Assembly (NCBI RefSeq): GCF_032884065.1
Contig: NC_088863.1
Location: forward strand, 40,891,076 to 40,955,075
Source of the DNA: Artemia franciscana
Taxonomy: Eukaryota; Arthropoda; Branchiopoda; Anostraca; Artemiidae
Reading direction: 5' to 3'
DNA length: 64,000 bases
Shown: piece by piece, positions 55,801 through 63,531 of the stretch
Numbering within the stretch: the first letter of the stretch is position 1
How the letters are laid out: every line of letters begins with the position of its first letter
Program-made: the position numbers and the translations under genes
The notes under the pieces: model-generated
What the model was told of the DNA's origin: nothing
Database searches by the model: none
What the model saw: the letters and a program-made list of their open reading frames with translations, nothing else

Positions 55801-58800
55801 TCAAATAGGAAGGGGCTTCCTATCCTTGCACCCGACAGAACTTTAAATAGAGGAAGCTTCAACCAAAAATATTGTGAATCAATTGGTGTCTATAAATAGA
55901 GGGATTCCAATACTGTTCTGTTTTCCTCCAACTACCACGGTACAGAGGTAGCCTCTGTAAAAAGAAAGAATTACGGTGGATGTACCTCGGTTATCACAAT
56001 CCCACAAGTAGCAAAAGATTATAATGACCATATGGGTGGTGTAAACCTTTCAGACCAGAAAAGGCCAGCATATACAAGAGGTAGAAAGTCGTTAAAATGG
56101 TGGCATCGACTTTTTTGGGGTTTTGTTGATTTGACGCTCTATGATGCAAATGTTTTGCACACTCTCCTTTTTCCCGAAGAAAAATTGACACTGCTCGAAT
56201 TTCGGCGAAGGGACGTGAGAGTATTCGTGTCTGTGCCACAGTCCAAGGGGAAAAATGGAAGCACTTTTCAGAAGGCTGTTGCAGTTAACAAGAAAAGACG
56301 AGGGAGTTGCGGTACCCTTGGTTCCAGACGATGTCCATCTTAGTGGTCTGGGAGATCTCTGGCCTAAATTTGTTTCTCAATGCTCAAGATGTGAAATGTT
56401 TTCTCTAAAGCAAGTTGAATCAAGACCACACTCGATTTTTTCTACATCGTCTACAAAAAGAGCTTTTTTCTTAGTTAGATTTTTTGCATCAGCTATTGGA
56501 ATTTAATCCCCTTGGAAATCCGGAACCCAAATAACCTTATTACCTTCAAGCGATCAGTGAAGGGTCATTACAGAAATACTGTTTAAATTTGAATATCGTG
56601 CGGTCCTCCTCTTTTCGGTCTTTTTCTTTTATTTCTCTTCGTCACCCCCTTTTTTCTCTTTTTTAATAAATCCAGTGGATTCGTTGCTTCTGTTTGTTGA
56701 TTGTTTATTTACTATTTAGTTAAGTTTTTGCACTAGCCAAGCACTTTTTGTGCTTTCCTGGCAGATTATGTACAGTAATTATGTGTCTTTTGTTTAAATA
56801 TATATGATTGAATTGAATTGAATGATTGAATTTACTCCATATGTGGTTTGACGTTGTGCATCAATGAACGGAAGAATTGTTCTGCTGAGTATCATGAGTA
56901 TCATCAATGACTGATTTGTACCTAACATTTCAATTGAAGTTTTATTTCTGAATAAACAATTTTTTCTTTTAGAAAAAAGTAACTTGCCCTGCGGGACTTC
57001 TCGGTCCCTTCGGCTAGTATTTGATTAGGTTGCTTTGCCCAGTGGGAATACGGAGTCCCATTTTTTACAGATTTTTTCCTACTCATTTTCGGAGGTATTT
57101 ATTATTGTATTCAAAGTCACTGCGTTTTTTTGGTCGGGGATCACATATTCTTCGTCAAATTTGATCAAAAATCAAAGGCTTGGTCGTAAAAGGGTTTAAA
57201 ATACTCCTCATTGAAATTCAACGGCCCTTGTGTTTCAAGAGTCGTTCTGAAAGAATTTGGGACAACAGGTGAAACTTAAGCGTGAAGAGCGAGGGGGAAA
57301 CAGCAAGCTTCATATGGGGAATGATTTCTGTTCGTGTTAAGTTTTAATGTTACTCCTTATTTTCAGCTGATATCTTTTATATCCATTTTATGACTGTTTT
57401 TCAATCTTGGTAGGAAATCTCCCCCCGTGCAAAATTTCCATTGGAAAATTCCCCCAGAAATCTTACTTCCCATGGAATATTCTCCTCCGAGAAAACTCCG
57501 TTCTGAAAAAGTTCCGTATATCTCCTGATAGCAATACTATTTTTAAACAACTAGAAAATTGTACAAGTTGCAGCCATTTCCCCAGAGGCTGTGGGGGGTC
57601 ATCTTATCCCTAGAGGCATAGGCATGTTTTTGGACCTTTGAACTATGCTGAATCAAATGACTATTCCGAAATTTGTATCGGATGTCTTTGGGCAAAAAGG
57701 GACGTCGGAGGATGGCCCTCCAATCTTTTTGGTCAGTTAAAAAGGGCACTAGAACTTCTATTTTTCGTTCGAATAAATCCTCTTCCGATCTTTTAAGACC
57801 ATTAGATCGATAAGATCAACTTTTGAAAAAAAAGAACGTGCATACGGGATCTTTCTTACAGCAAAAAATGAGAAATTCAACATTTCTGTGGACAGGATCT
57901 TGAAACCTCTACAGTAGAGTCCAATGATACGCTTAATCTTATGGTATGATTTCAATCCCTTGATTTTTTGGGGGATGTTCCCCCCTTTTCCGGAAACTAG
58001 ACAAATTTTTCTCATCCTTATAGCTTTTGATGGGTAACTATTAAACTTAATAAATTTCAAATATTTGGAATCAACACAAAAAAAAAACAATTTTTTGACG
58101 TATCTATTGTTATCAAAATCCTATTTTTTTTAGAATTTAGGATGCTATTAGGCCGAGCTGCTCCTTATTTACAGTTCATTACCATGAACTATTTGATTTA
58201 CTTTCATGAATAATTTAGATTCACAGGCATACATTACATGCCAACCATTTTTAAGGTGAAAGATAATTTTTTTTTTCTCGGCATTTGGTCCATCGTAAAG
58301 CAAATTTTTAAGCCAAATACTCTAGTTGTTTACTTTTTAGTAATACTTTTCAGAAAATTTTTATGGTTGGGAGGAATTGGAGCCAGCACACCAGTCTTGC
58401 GGAATTTTCGTCAATCCTCCTAGCGTATACGCATCCTCTTCATCTTTATCATCATTATGAAGAAGTTCATCCTTATGTAATATGTGTACTGTCAGGAGCT
58501 TACTGTGTCTACTATTCTACGACGCTCAAGTATTTTCAGGATTTACAGTCACAAGACAATTTTTACCCTAACAATTTCCTTGAATTAAGGAGAAAATAAG
58601 TATTAAATTTCATTCTTCGACGAGAGTTTATAAAATTGTAAAATATCATTAAAAAACGTTTTCTTACCTGGCAGTGAACACTCCTTTGCAATAACTTTAG
58701 CCAATTCACCGCCATTGATACTTTTGACTTTCAGGATCAATCTAACTTCTTGAACAATCTGGAAGCTCTCTCTTAAAGATTCCACATCTTTATAAGGAAG

Positions 58801-58892
58801 TTCTTGTCGGTAAACTTCTGTTGTTTTCCACCACAATGGAAGGCCCAGGCCAAGCATAATGAAAATAAACAAATGGGATGCATATTGGGTCT
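14457..58892 (-). CDS. PIGS: PIG-S, GPI transamidase subunit (exons 2-9; first exon not found)
   Basis: Encodes the PIG-S subunit of the GPI transamidase of the ER membrane (with PIG-K, GPAA1, PIG-T and PIG-U), which replaces the C-terminal signal of target proteins with a preassembled GPI anchor. Eight minus-strand exons were joined by protein similarity and splice sites: 58892-58668, 52942-52742, 45847-45629, 39441-39268, 37208-36970, 30956-30837, 27479-27256, 14601-14457. Every junction is GT-AG and every phase fits (1,1,1,1,0,0,2), giving about 514 residues without internal stops; human PIG-S has 555. Topology fits the family: an N-terminal membrane segment before GLPLWWKTTE, a large lumenal domain with potential sequons NYS, NGT and NVS, and a C-terminal membrane segment followed by a hydrophilic tail. 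The initiator exon is missing. The protein is about 50 residues shorter than the human one between exons 2 and 3, so one phase-1 exon may also have been missed. Confidence 0.93.
15783..17517 (+). mobile_element. Repeat element with internal ~285-bp tandem units and hairpin end
   Basis: Starts agagctaagagctcatatgg, with an early hairpin gagctcata-tgg-tatgagctc. The middle has units with ctaaatatcaaatttcatta recurring near 15958, 16371, 16655, 16937 and 17231, separated by C-rich runs. It ends gaccgacagacagaccgaca, then a short imperfect hairpin cacttggttaatacaaagtg and ccataaaaa. A 188-bp version at 26706-26893 has the same ends. Internal tandem repeats plus an end hairpin resemble non-autonomous Helitron-like elements, but no TC...CTRR termini are seen, so the class is open. 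Confidence 0.6.
17955..18420 (-). mobile_element. Inverted partial copy of the tandem-unit element
   Basis: Starts with the reverse complement of the hairpin end (tttttatggcacttggtatt) and the tctgtctgtctgtccgtcc block, then after a tRNA-like insert returns to the reverse complement of the internal units (aatttgatatttagaagga). It is oriented opposite to the copy at 15783-17517. Confidence 0.6.
18230..18301 (+). tRNA. tRNA-Pro-like relic, anticodon position TGA
   Basis: About 72 nt with a cloverleaf-like layout close to eukaryotic tRNA-Pro: ctagcggtatgattctcgct then ttTGAgt, and a canonical B-box ggttcgaatcc. The acceptor arm (gtctcgt/gagggat) pairs poorly, and the anticodon position reads TGA instead of TGG. 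It is probably a tRNA pseudogene or the head of a SINE. It lies on the strand opposite PIGS, inside intron 8. Confidence 0.45.
18425..18965 (-). repeat. Two tandem fragments of the hairpin-ended repeat family
   Basis: Two successive blocks carry the same series: a gttatctcaaa/ggctatctcgaaa phrase, ttgccctccgatcacttt, an aaaaggg(t/g)cactagaa phrase and ttccaat. Each matches the internal part of the copy at 49049-50761. Confidence 0.55.
19010..20095 (+). pseudogene. Decayed non-LTR retrotransposon reverse transcriptase (CR1/Jockey-like)
   Basis: Forward-strand pieces in several frames line up with a LINE RT: SEGPDGIHLRILEELAAQLT, KLPSIWKKSIITPIFK, AIYLDLCKAFDK, then IIALYADNTKLF (a decayed YADDTKLF catalytic motif) and IADWMRTWEMQINTNKSSHL. 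Stops and frameshifts make it non-functional. No 5' endonuclease is visible. Confidence 0.75.
21086..23698. mobile_element. hAT-like element inserted in the piggyBac relic, 8-bp target duplication
   Basis: Left end CAGTGGCGGATCCAGG; the reverse complement of the right end is CAGGGGCGGATCTAGG (14 of 16 identical). It is flanked by gctcagac (21078-21085) and gcttagac (23699-23706), 7 of 8 identical, as expected for hAT insertion. Its 2.6 kb shows no recognisable transposase, so it is presumably non-autonomous or too decayed. It contains a 51-nt poly(T) run. Confidence 0.75.
23397..23447 (+). repeat. Poly(T) run, 51 nt
   Basis: Uninterrupted T run inside the hAT-like element. A LINE or processed-RNA tail on the opposite strand is possible, but no body is recognisable next to it. 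Confidence 0.9.
24170..24800. repeat. Diverged dispersed repeat
   Basis: Shares ggagacccaggatcaaacat and the gaggcatagttatt block with 1371-2970, and the aaaaagggcactaaaactttc block with the hairpin-ended family. Confidence 0.55.
24998..26410 (+). pseudogene. Decayed Jockey-like LINE reverse transcriptase
   Basis: RT-like text runs through most of this interval in shifting frames: RLLDYVNSKHLFLDFQFSFG, KHSTEHVYATLMNFLHSALD, then NLSFLDVRIAFADDSILNTP with the FADDS catalytic motif, FDLCSKMGDFF and, near the 3' end, YNRVYNMLPEYVRASNSFGI. Several frameshifts and stops. An A/T-rich tail with aaataaatgaactc near 26610 may mark its 3' end. Confidence 0.75.
26706..26893 (+). mobile_element. 188-bp internally deleted copy of the tandem-unit element
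   Basis: Starts agagctaagagctcatatgg and ends tcacttggcagatatcaagt then gccataaaaa, like the 1.7-kb copy at 15783. The centre joins cgatcgggatttt directly to atttgcgatcgc, so all tandem units are missing. Confidence 0.7.
27256..27479 (-). CDS. PIGS: PIGS exon 8
   Basis: Encodes SLTALLETITNIVISNDVAS at its start and AFFDPSMLALLYFPSDQK at its end. Human PIG-S has ISNIVIKDDVASEV and AFFDPSLLHLLYFPDDQK, so the match is unambiguous. Acceptor ctctcttttctag/tct in phase 0; donor cagaa/gtaagt in phase 2. The next intron is the largest, 12.65 kb. Confidence 0.96.
27480..30836. other. PIGS intron 7
   Basis: Mostly AT-rich sequence without recognisable coding. A simple A-rich run lies near 28525-28555. 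A patch at about 30040-30300 is clearly richer in G and C than its surroundings but matches nothing I recognise. Confidence 0.7.
30837..30956 (-). CDS. PIGS: PIGS exon 7
   Basis: A 40-codon exon encoding LPKDVARISLNEKAIADWEV and DYLLRLKTIENIAYSTKAIK. It aligns with the human segment ending WELDRLLWARSVENLA. Phase 0 on both sides: acceptor tgtgttttcag/cta, donor attaag/gtttgt. It is too short to appear in a simple ORF scan and was found by following the family alignment. Confidence 0.93.
30957..33160. other. PIGS intron 6, exon-7-proximal part
   Basis: AT-rich with no recognisable gene or mobile element; short open frames only. Confidence 0.6.
34111..34178. repeat. Perfect 30-bp hairpin inside the repeat
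   Basis: Arms 34111-34140 and 34149-34178 are exact reverse complements (aatactttagcataaagagc at the left start) with an 8-nt loop. It is a shortened version of the family's long hairpin. Confidence 0.9.
34597..34905. repeat. Near-perfect ~300-bp terminal palindrome
   Basis: The left arm contains ctgaaagtaaggagcgacat and ccctcgctctttacgctaaag; the right arm is its reverse complement with about two mismatches in the inner 118 bp and one small indel outside. The loop is about 43 nt. Confidence 0.92.
35150..36930 (-). pseudogene. Decayed RTE-like LINE, copy 2, abutting PIGS exon 6
   Basis: Same family as 9890-12510. The minus strand reads LDLLGVSETDIPGVGNLKLS near 36895, then TNGDTSDSDEFYLQLQ near 36600, LKHNKALGADSA near 36345 and GIRLTDRISNSKLHGKCGSI at 35506. 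Internal deletions and frameshifts. The LINE and PIGS share the minus strand. Confidence 0.75.
36970..37208 (-). CDS. PIGS: PIGS exon 6
   Basis: Encodes EQVLPGPTANLVLLVPPARF, then HRWGGIAFYNPPKDSNGTHW, ending with METFIGQLRLLIGLDIK. It matches the human RWGGIMVYN and MEVFLAQLRLLFGI blocks. Acceptor gtctaatttaag/ga; donor ataaag/gtaagt is a consensus 5' splice site in phase 0. A LINE copy begins within about 40 bp of this donor on the intron side. Confidence 0.95.
37640..37965. mobile_element. Older copy of the palindromic end of the hairpin family
   Basis: The left arm has actgaaagaaaggagcagca and ccctcgctctttccgctaaag; the right arm has cttctgctcgttttaaattt and cctccttactttca in inverted order. 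More mismatches than the other copies. It lies in intron 5. Confidence 0.65.
37966..39267. other. Rest of PIGS intron 5
   Basis: AT-rich, with simple A-rich stretches near 38400-38430 and 38965-39000. No gene or classified element seen. Confidence 0.6.
39268..39441 (-). CDS. PIGS: PIGS exon 5
   Basis: Encodes EYLQPFADNLKDIVDIRPSS and, at its end, LLINPLESKLG (human HVINPVESRLG). Acceptor tatttgttttcag/aa; donor cttg/gtatgt, phase 1. Confidence 0.94.
39442..40982. other. PIGS intron 4, exon-5-proximal part
   Basis: AT-rich, no recognisable coding or repeat. Confidence 0.6.
40983..41323. repeat. 59-bp duplication flanking a templated 210-bp insert
   Basis: Positions 40983-41041 and 41265-41323 are identical (starting gccatttggaggtaaaagca). 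Between them, 41059-41268 copies 42684-42893 with a single mismatch in 210 bp. The 17 bp at the left junction contain another ttggttactatg, i.e. microhomologous filler. Confidence 0.92.
42684..42893. repeat. Source or sister copy of the 210-bp segment
   Basis: Identical to 41059-41268 except for one base (gtgtcactgtatac here, gtgtcacggtatac there). No open frame or transposon end is evident, so it looks like ordinary intron sequence. Confidence 0.9.
43732..43805. repeat. (AT)n microsatellite
   Basis: About 50 nt of pure TA repeat with short interrupted flanks. It produces meaningless IYIYIY reading frames on both strands. Confidence 0.95.
43950..45190 (+). pseudogene. hAT transposase relic
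   Basis: The best piece is 44813-45058, reading PMSVASAEGKFLNLRKFKTW then VRFTDLALLNVHQEI, which matches the C-terminal hAT dimerisation region (typically SVASAERSFS...LK..RS.M...RL..LALL). Upstream text in shifting frames is consistent with the body of a hAT/ZMYM-like transposase but broken by many stops. Not functional. Confidence 0.65.
45629..45847 (-). CDS. PIGS: PIGS exon 4
   Basis: Encodes LNLLAAVIRSILAEEG, then FTFSNPDPELFDIDWPIEAA, which matches the human stretch around [20 protein letters not shown] and is one of the most conserved blocks of the family. Acceptor ttgttgtatttcag/ct; donor gaag/gtatat, phase 1. Confidence 0.95.
46935..48414 (-). mobile_element. Hairpin-ended repeat, copy in PIGS intron 3
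   Basis: Palindromic end at about 46950-47265 (ctgaaagtaaggagcaaaat / inverted counterpart), then internal blocks, ending at the small hairpin agttcgttaccacgaact (48391-48408) and gtttgaa. Opposite orientation to the 33161 copy. Confidence 0.7.
49049..49346. repeat. Near-perfect ~290-bp palindrome
   Basis: Arms 49049-49176 and 49219-49346 are reverse complements with few differences (left arm contains ctgaaagtaaggagcgacat and ttcctcatcagcgccccgtc). The loop is about 42 nt. Confidence 0.9.
49049..50766 (-). mobile_element. Hairpin-ended repeat, near-full copy in PIGS intron 3
   Basis: Mirror image of 33161-34905: the long palindrome (49049-49346), a second shortened palindrome near 49640-49890, internal blocks, then gctccttactaaagttcgtt and accacgaactgtttga at the end. 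About 1.72 kb against 1.74 kb for the other copy. Confidence 0.78.
50840..51475 (-). mobile_element. Diverged relative of the ~630-bp inverted-repeat element
   Basis: The termini tctatcttggaaggcagttg and, inverted, ttttcaagatagtaagaagg, together with the internal blocks gtgttataaaattaaaacct and tttgatatggcttaaaatca, follow the elements at 5715-7245, but with much divergence. Confidence 0.6.
52742..52942 (-). CDS. PIGS: PIGS exon 3
   Basis: Encodes the lumenal stretch starting KFSVVVTPSNYSVEDETLSY and ending near RRRNLFFEKKT. It corresponds to the human segment SLTVYVISEH onward. The acceptor ttattatatag/gc completes the Gly codon begun by exon 2. The donor actt/gtacgt is in phase 1 and was chosen because it fits exon 4; a second GT four bases downstream would be in phase 2 and would not fit. 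It contains the sequon NYS. Confidence 0.88.
53240..53340 (+). repeat. Probable LINE 3' tail with (CTAT)n
   Basis: caccatggcccaattgggct followed by tcaataaatctatctatcta resembles the 3' end of a LINE with a microsatellite tail. No RT body is recognisable upstream. Confidence 0.4.
53341..55730. other. Part of PIGS intron 2 without recognised features
   Basis: AT-rich. The short minus-strand frame 54377-54033 and plus-strand frame at 54506 match nothing I know. A candidate missing PIGS exon would have to lie somewhere in 52943-58667, but I could not point to one. Confidence 0.5.
55735..56506 (+). pseudogene. piggyBac transposase relic, C-terminal half
   Basis: Forward strand reads EQFKEDGIFACFTIRSNRKG, then SSNYHGTEVASVKRKN, VAKDYNDHMGGVNLSDQKRP and RKSLKWWHRLFWGFVDLTLY. 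The DYN-HMGGV-DQ and RKS-KWWHR-FW motifs are diagnostic of piggyBac DDE transposases. A one-base shift follows near 56250, and the terminal cysteine-rich part (LGDLWPKFVSQCSRCEMF) is decayed. One in-frame stop lies near 55895. It is longer and better preserved than the relic at 20465, and covers the other half of the protein. Confidence 0.85.
56680..56830 (+). repeat. Possible LINE 3' tail with (TTGAA)n
   Basis: aatatatatgattgaattga followed by further attgaat units. Only a tail-like simple repeat is seen. Confidence 0.35.
57200..58197 (-). mobile_element. Hairpin-ended repeat, partial copy in PIGS intron 2
   Basis: Half a palindrome (aagcgtgaagagcgaggggg, taatgttactccttattttcagct), internal blocks, and the terminal small hairpin agttcattaccatgaact followed by atttga. 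More diverged than the copies in introns 3 and 6. Confidence 0.65.
58668..58892 (-). CDS. PIGS: PIGS exon 2: N-terminal membrane segment
   Basis: Encodes TQYASHLFIFIMLGLGLPLW and the following WKTTEVYRQELPY, which matches the family signature right after the first transmembrane helix. The acceptor is ttatgttatttttag before agacc, so two bases complete a codon begun in the missing exon 1. The donor is ccag/gtaagaa in phase 1. By comparison with human PIG-S only some 10-17 residues should lie upstream. Confidence 0.93.
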
Positions 58893-60843
58893 CTAAAAAT
58901 AACATAAAATAAATCCACTTAAGGGACACTTTTGGATTCTACTTCAGTTATAACCAATAACAATGAAACAAAATACTCCCAATACAGGACTACAGCTAGT
59001 ATTTTGCTATCTGAGGGGCTCCATACTTTATTGGGGAAGAAGTTACAAACATGAAATGCTTTTCTGCAGCCATAAAAAAAACTTCTTCAACAAATTGGCC
59101 AAGTGGGTATCAAGGAACCTCTTTTGGAATCACCCAGCGATTTGGCAAACTTTGCGTTCCCATTAGACTACACACTACCATACTATGATTTTGGGATGGG
59201 AATGTCTTCTTCTCTACATTGTTGGGCGAATCTTTATGGGTTATTTGCAGAGTTTTAAGTGCTTTTAAGATTAAAATTTTCAGGATCTTCTTTTAGATTG
59301 ACAGATTAATCGAGTGATATTGTGTAGTTGAATATCAGCTATTGAATAAATGAGGCTGATTGTCTGCAATTCGGTAATGGTGAGAGACTCATCTTCCAAT
59401 TTATGTCTCAGGGAGAGAGTGTTCCTCATTCAACCCTTGGCTGCATAACACTATCTGGCTTCTTGAGTAATAGTGACTGGAAACCTTCAGCAAGTTTGGA
59501 AAGCCTCTATTCCTTTTAGTGTAAAGAGCCTCTGACAGCTGAGTTTGGCTGATAGTTTGCCTTAGGAGCAAAAATACAAGCCTGCTCATATACTCTAATA
59601 CTCTAAATCCAAGAAATATGCTGAGGCCGAACTTTTTTTCCTTATAGGAACATATCTATCCTGTTTAAGGGATGAAATTAATAAGTCCCATTAAGAACGG
59701 CCATAACAGTGTCTAAAACTATAATATGGTTTGATGTAGCGATTAAGGGTAAGGTGCCTCAGAACTCCTACTTCTAAGCCAACTATCAAGCTCTAGCACT
59801 GGTCATTGTGATAAATTATTATCTTGAAACCACTCTAAAAAGAATGACAGGGTCCAAGGTAGCTGATTTTTCCAAAAAAACTTTAAATCCACTTAAAAAC
59901 TGCAGCTTGAAACATGCGTGATACAGAAATGTACGGGATTCATCCCCCCCCCAAAAAAAAGTTATAAATTGATCAGAACAAAATAACAGGCGAATTATCT
60001 AAAAATCATTTAATAGAATCCTAACATAGTTTCTCAAATATTTCCGGAAAAGTGGTTGGGATCCAGAGTCAAATCAACTAGCTAATCTTTTTATTTATAA
60101 GTTATCACTTCCATTCTTTTCGAAGTCATCTTCAACAGACAGCAACAAATTCAACAAATACTTGAATTGATCCCCAGTTGGTAGCCCTTAGTAAATACTT
60201 TACGACGATAAAAAAAGAAGAGTTTTAGAAGGATGTAAAAGTTGCTCATAACAAACTCGACGAGCTATAAAAAAGCATAATTATCATCAGACAATATTAA
60301 ACGCGTCAATAACTCCCTTTTTTCCAACCTTCCTTTGGTTTTCAAAATACAGTTTTTTTTTGGGGTTTTCATAAAAAAAAACGAGAAAAACATCAAAATT
60401 GATTCCCCCCTAGATGTTTAAAAGTGCATATCCCCTTTCCTTGAATTAAGGCCATGGGAAAAGAACCTTCATGTGTCAAAGTTAACTAATCTTGCAGTAT
60501 TTTACAGACATACATAGACACAAAAAAAACACTAAACATATTTTTAGGTTTGTACGTTAGGTTGGTTTGTACATATTTTAATTGAGCAGAAATGTTCAAT
60601 CTTGGGTCAATAATAGCAGAACAACAACTTAATTGCAGCATCGAACATATTAAAGCACAAGAACGTTAGTGAATCTGGACAATTTTTGACGGAAAGTGTA
60701 AAATTTTGGTTGTTATGTTCTTTACATCTTCACCACGTCCTCATTTCTCTAAAACTTATGCTTAAGTAGATGCAACTATTTTCCTGGTCAATTTAATGAA
60801 TCTTCCACAATAGTGTTGTCACTTCTCTATACTACATCTTTGC

Positions 60844-60846
<3 letters not shown>
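58893..60846. other. Region upstream of PIGS exon 2
   Basis: AT-rich. No recognisable coding or classified repeat. The PIGS first exon and promoter could be here or further right, but no convincing ATG-to-GT exon in phase 1 was found. Confidence 0.5.

Positions 60847-60919
<73 letters not shown>
60847..60919 (+). repeat. Poly(A) run, 73 nt
   Basis: Uninterrupted A run. It could be the tail of a retroposed sequence or a simple expansion; no body with known similarity precedes it. Confidence 0.92.
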
Positions 60920-60922
<3 letters not shown>

Positions 60923-61221
60923 AAATTAAGCCTTACATACCTCACTGATATTGAAAATTCCACACCTCTGTTTCTATTCAGCCTTTAGCAGTCAGATCAG
61001 TTAACCTATTTGCATGACTCTGCTTATAGAAACGCACTGAATATTATATCAAACTTATTAATATGATTAATCATAAATTACCAGTCAATAGAAAAAAATA
61101 TATAAAACTCAAATGAATCTACTTAAGATGGCAAAATGTCCGAAGCTAACTTGCTGCGTAAACATAAAAAAAATAAACCGATAAATCTTCTTCTTTACAT
61201 GAGAAACATCAACTCAAGGAA

Positions 61222-63370
61222 TTGTTCGCTATTAAGCTAAAACAATGGTATTATAGAACAAGATACATTTGTGGGAAAACCCAAAATAATAATGATTTCC
61301 ATCTCCCCAAAAAGCCCTTAGATACAGCCAATGATCTGAAAAGATTCCTTCTATCATTAGTGCAAAGCCCGCCTCTCCTCTCTCTAGACATTCCTTGTTA
61401 TTCGACCTCCCTCAACTCTGGTGGAGACAAAAATTAAGAGCATAAAAAAGGCAGCACTTGTCCACTAGATATTACCATGAAACTAATTAAAGCCTTTGCT
61501 GGTTTTGGCAGTTCTAACCCATTACACTTACTTTAGTTTTCTCCGAAGTTACTCGTGGATAAAAGCTTTTTAGCTGAGTGGTTGAAAATAAAGATAATCC
61601 CAACGTTAATTACAGGCAATTCAAAAATTAATGTTCTACATCCACCACCCACTATCTTGTTCACCTTATGACCCAATGTGCAACAAAATTGACAAACCCA
61701 CAACTCAAAATCATACCAGTGGACTCACAAATTTTTTTTGATTTCATTAACCACAATACATCTTTAGAAAACTGTTAAACTACCCCTATTTTATTAGAAT
61801 AGTTGTATCTTCCCTCTCTGAAATAACACAGGTTAATAAACACCAAAACGCATATTCTGTTTCTCTCCAAATTTACTACGGCACGCCCCATGGAGCCCGG
61901 TTAGTCCCAATTTTATTCATTTCAATTATTAACAAGCTTGGTGCTGATCTCTCGGCAACACGGAAATTCGTGGAGGACCTAGCTGTCTTACGTTGCAAAC
62001 TTTTAGAAGTAGCCCAGTGAATATCCTAGAAAACCTTCAAGCCAACAAACTAAAAATTATTTCATATAGAGTCTCCCTTCTTTCACTCCCATCTCCCCTG
62101 TATTGTCAATGTACTATGAAATTATTAGGTGTTAACATTTTAAGCCATTGAAATTGGATTGCTACATTAGTGATATTAACAGACGCAAAAATATCACACT
62201 TTCCCTCCTTAATCTTCTGTTGGTGCTAAAACATCCTTAATTGTATTGTTTGAGAACTTCTATCATATTTGTACGGCCAATCATTGACTACGCTTGTCGT
62301 GTTTTATATCCTAATATCTCTGATGATTTTTTGGACAGAATATAGCTAGCCTAAAAAAGGTGCCTTCAATGAGGGGAAAGTCCCTTATAAATTTCCTTTC
62401 TTCGAACAGCCAATATGGTTACTTTCAAGGAAATGAGAACAATAATTTCATTTGGCTTCGCCAGCACTGCCCTTCATAATCAGATGAAATTACTTTTTCG
62501 TAGTCGATCCCCCCCCCTGGCCTCACCTCCCTTGCTCTGCTTTAATAAAATCCTCATTTGTACCAAAAACAAAATTTTCCACAGATCGATATCGAGAAAC
62601 CTTTTCTCCTCCATAGCTGGTATGTTACACAAGTGAATCTCCTCCCGCTTTGTTACCCCTCAGTGTGTAACGTATATCCTACAAACATTACAATTTATGG
62701 CACTTGTCTTACTAAATTGCGTCTTTATTGTTTGCTCATAAGACTAACTTTTCTTATTTGGTTCGATTGCGTTACAAACTTTAAAATTTTTAATTGTTTT
62801 GACCTTTTTAACATCCTAACTATTTTTAACCAGCCTTGCTATATTTGTTTTGCTATCTTTATTGCAAATTCGGCCAATCCGGGCTTTCGATAGTCATTTT
62901 TCGCAATTAATCTCATCTTTTAAAACGATTTTTTGACACCCATTTCCACTAGTAGATCCAGAATAGTGCAAATAGGGTGGGCTGCGCCTCTATACATGAC
63001 TCGCTCCAGCCTCTAAGCGAAAGGTTTGATGTAGTGTCGATGGCTGTTTTCTACAAGAACATGAATTCGCTTCCTTCAGACAAGCTATGTCGCACTGCGC
63101 CCCCCTTTTTCCAGCCATCAAGGCAGACACTAAGGCACACAGCACGGCCCAAACATCTGGAGGAGGACACACGCAGAACCTACTACTCGAGGAACAGCTT
63201 CATCCAGCGTTGCACTTCGGTCTGGAACGATCTTACTGGGGATAAATTCCAGTAAATCCCTCTGTTAATTCCTTCAAAAGAAGGTTTAGCGGACTTTAAG
63301 AGCTCGAGGTTTTGGAACGAGATAAATGAACATCAGCATATCACGTACCTTTATGTACTTGGGCTGTGAA
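61222..63370 (+). pseudogene. Decayed LINE (Jockey/CR1-like) reverse transcriptase
   Basis: Forward-strand fragments in several frames: LPKKPLDTANDLKRFLLSLV, then YGTPHGARLVPILFISIINK (decayed G-P-G--L-P-LF-I RT block), RPIIDYACRVLYPNISDDF, and the typical C-terminal tail SRNSFIQRCTSVWNDLTGDK followed by WNEINEHQHITYLYVLGL. Many frameshifts. Confidence 0.7.
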
Positions 63371-63531
63371 TATAGGAATAAAAATAAAAAAAACTTCTGA
63401 CAGTACCAAGGCAAACATAACTAAGGGAAGTTTAGTGAGTCATTCTTATTTCATATTATTTCTTAGCCATGATTTTAATGTTATCAAAGTAGAGTAACTC
63501 CATTCAGAAGATTTCAAACTGAAAGGTAGGG

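Noticed and set aside
58363..58599. Plus-strand frame of 78 codons beside PIGS exon 2
   Set aside because: No known family, on the opposite strand in intron 2, and its reverse strand gives no PIG-S-like exon either.
60841..60960. A good donor-like site (gaggtatgtaag, minus strand) as PIGS exon 1
   Set aside because: The frame needed for the phase-1 junction with exon 2 contains a stop right before it.
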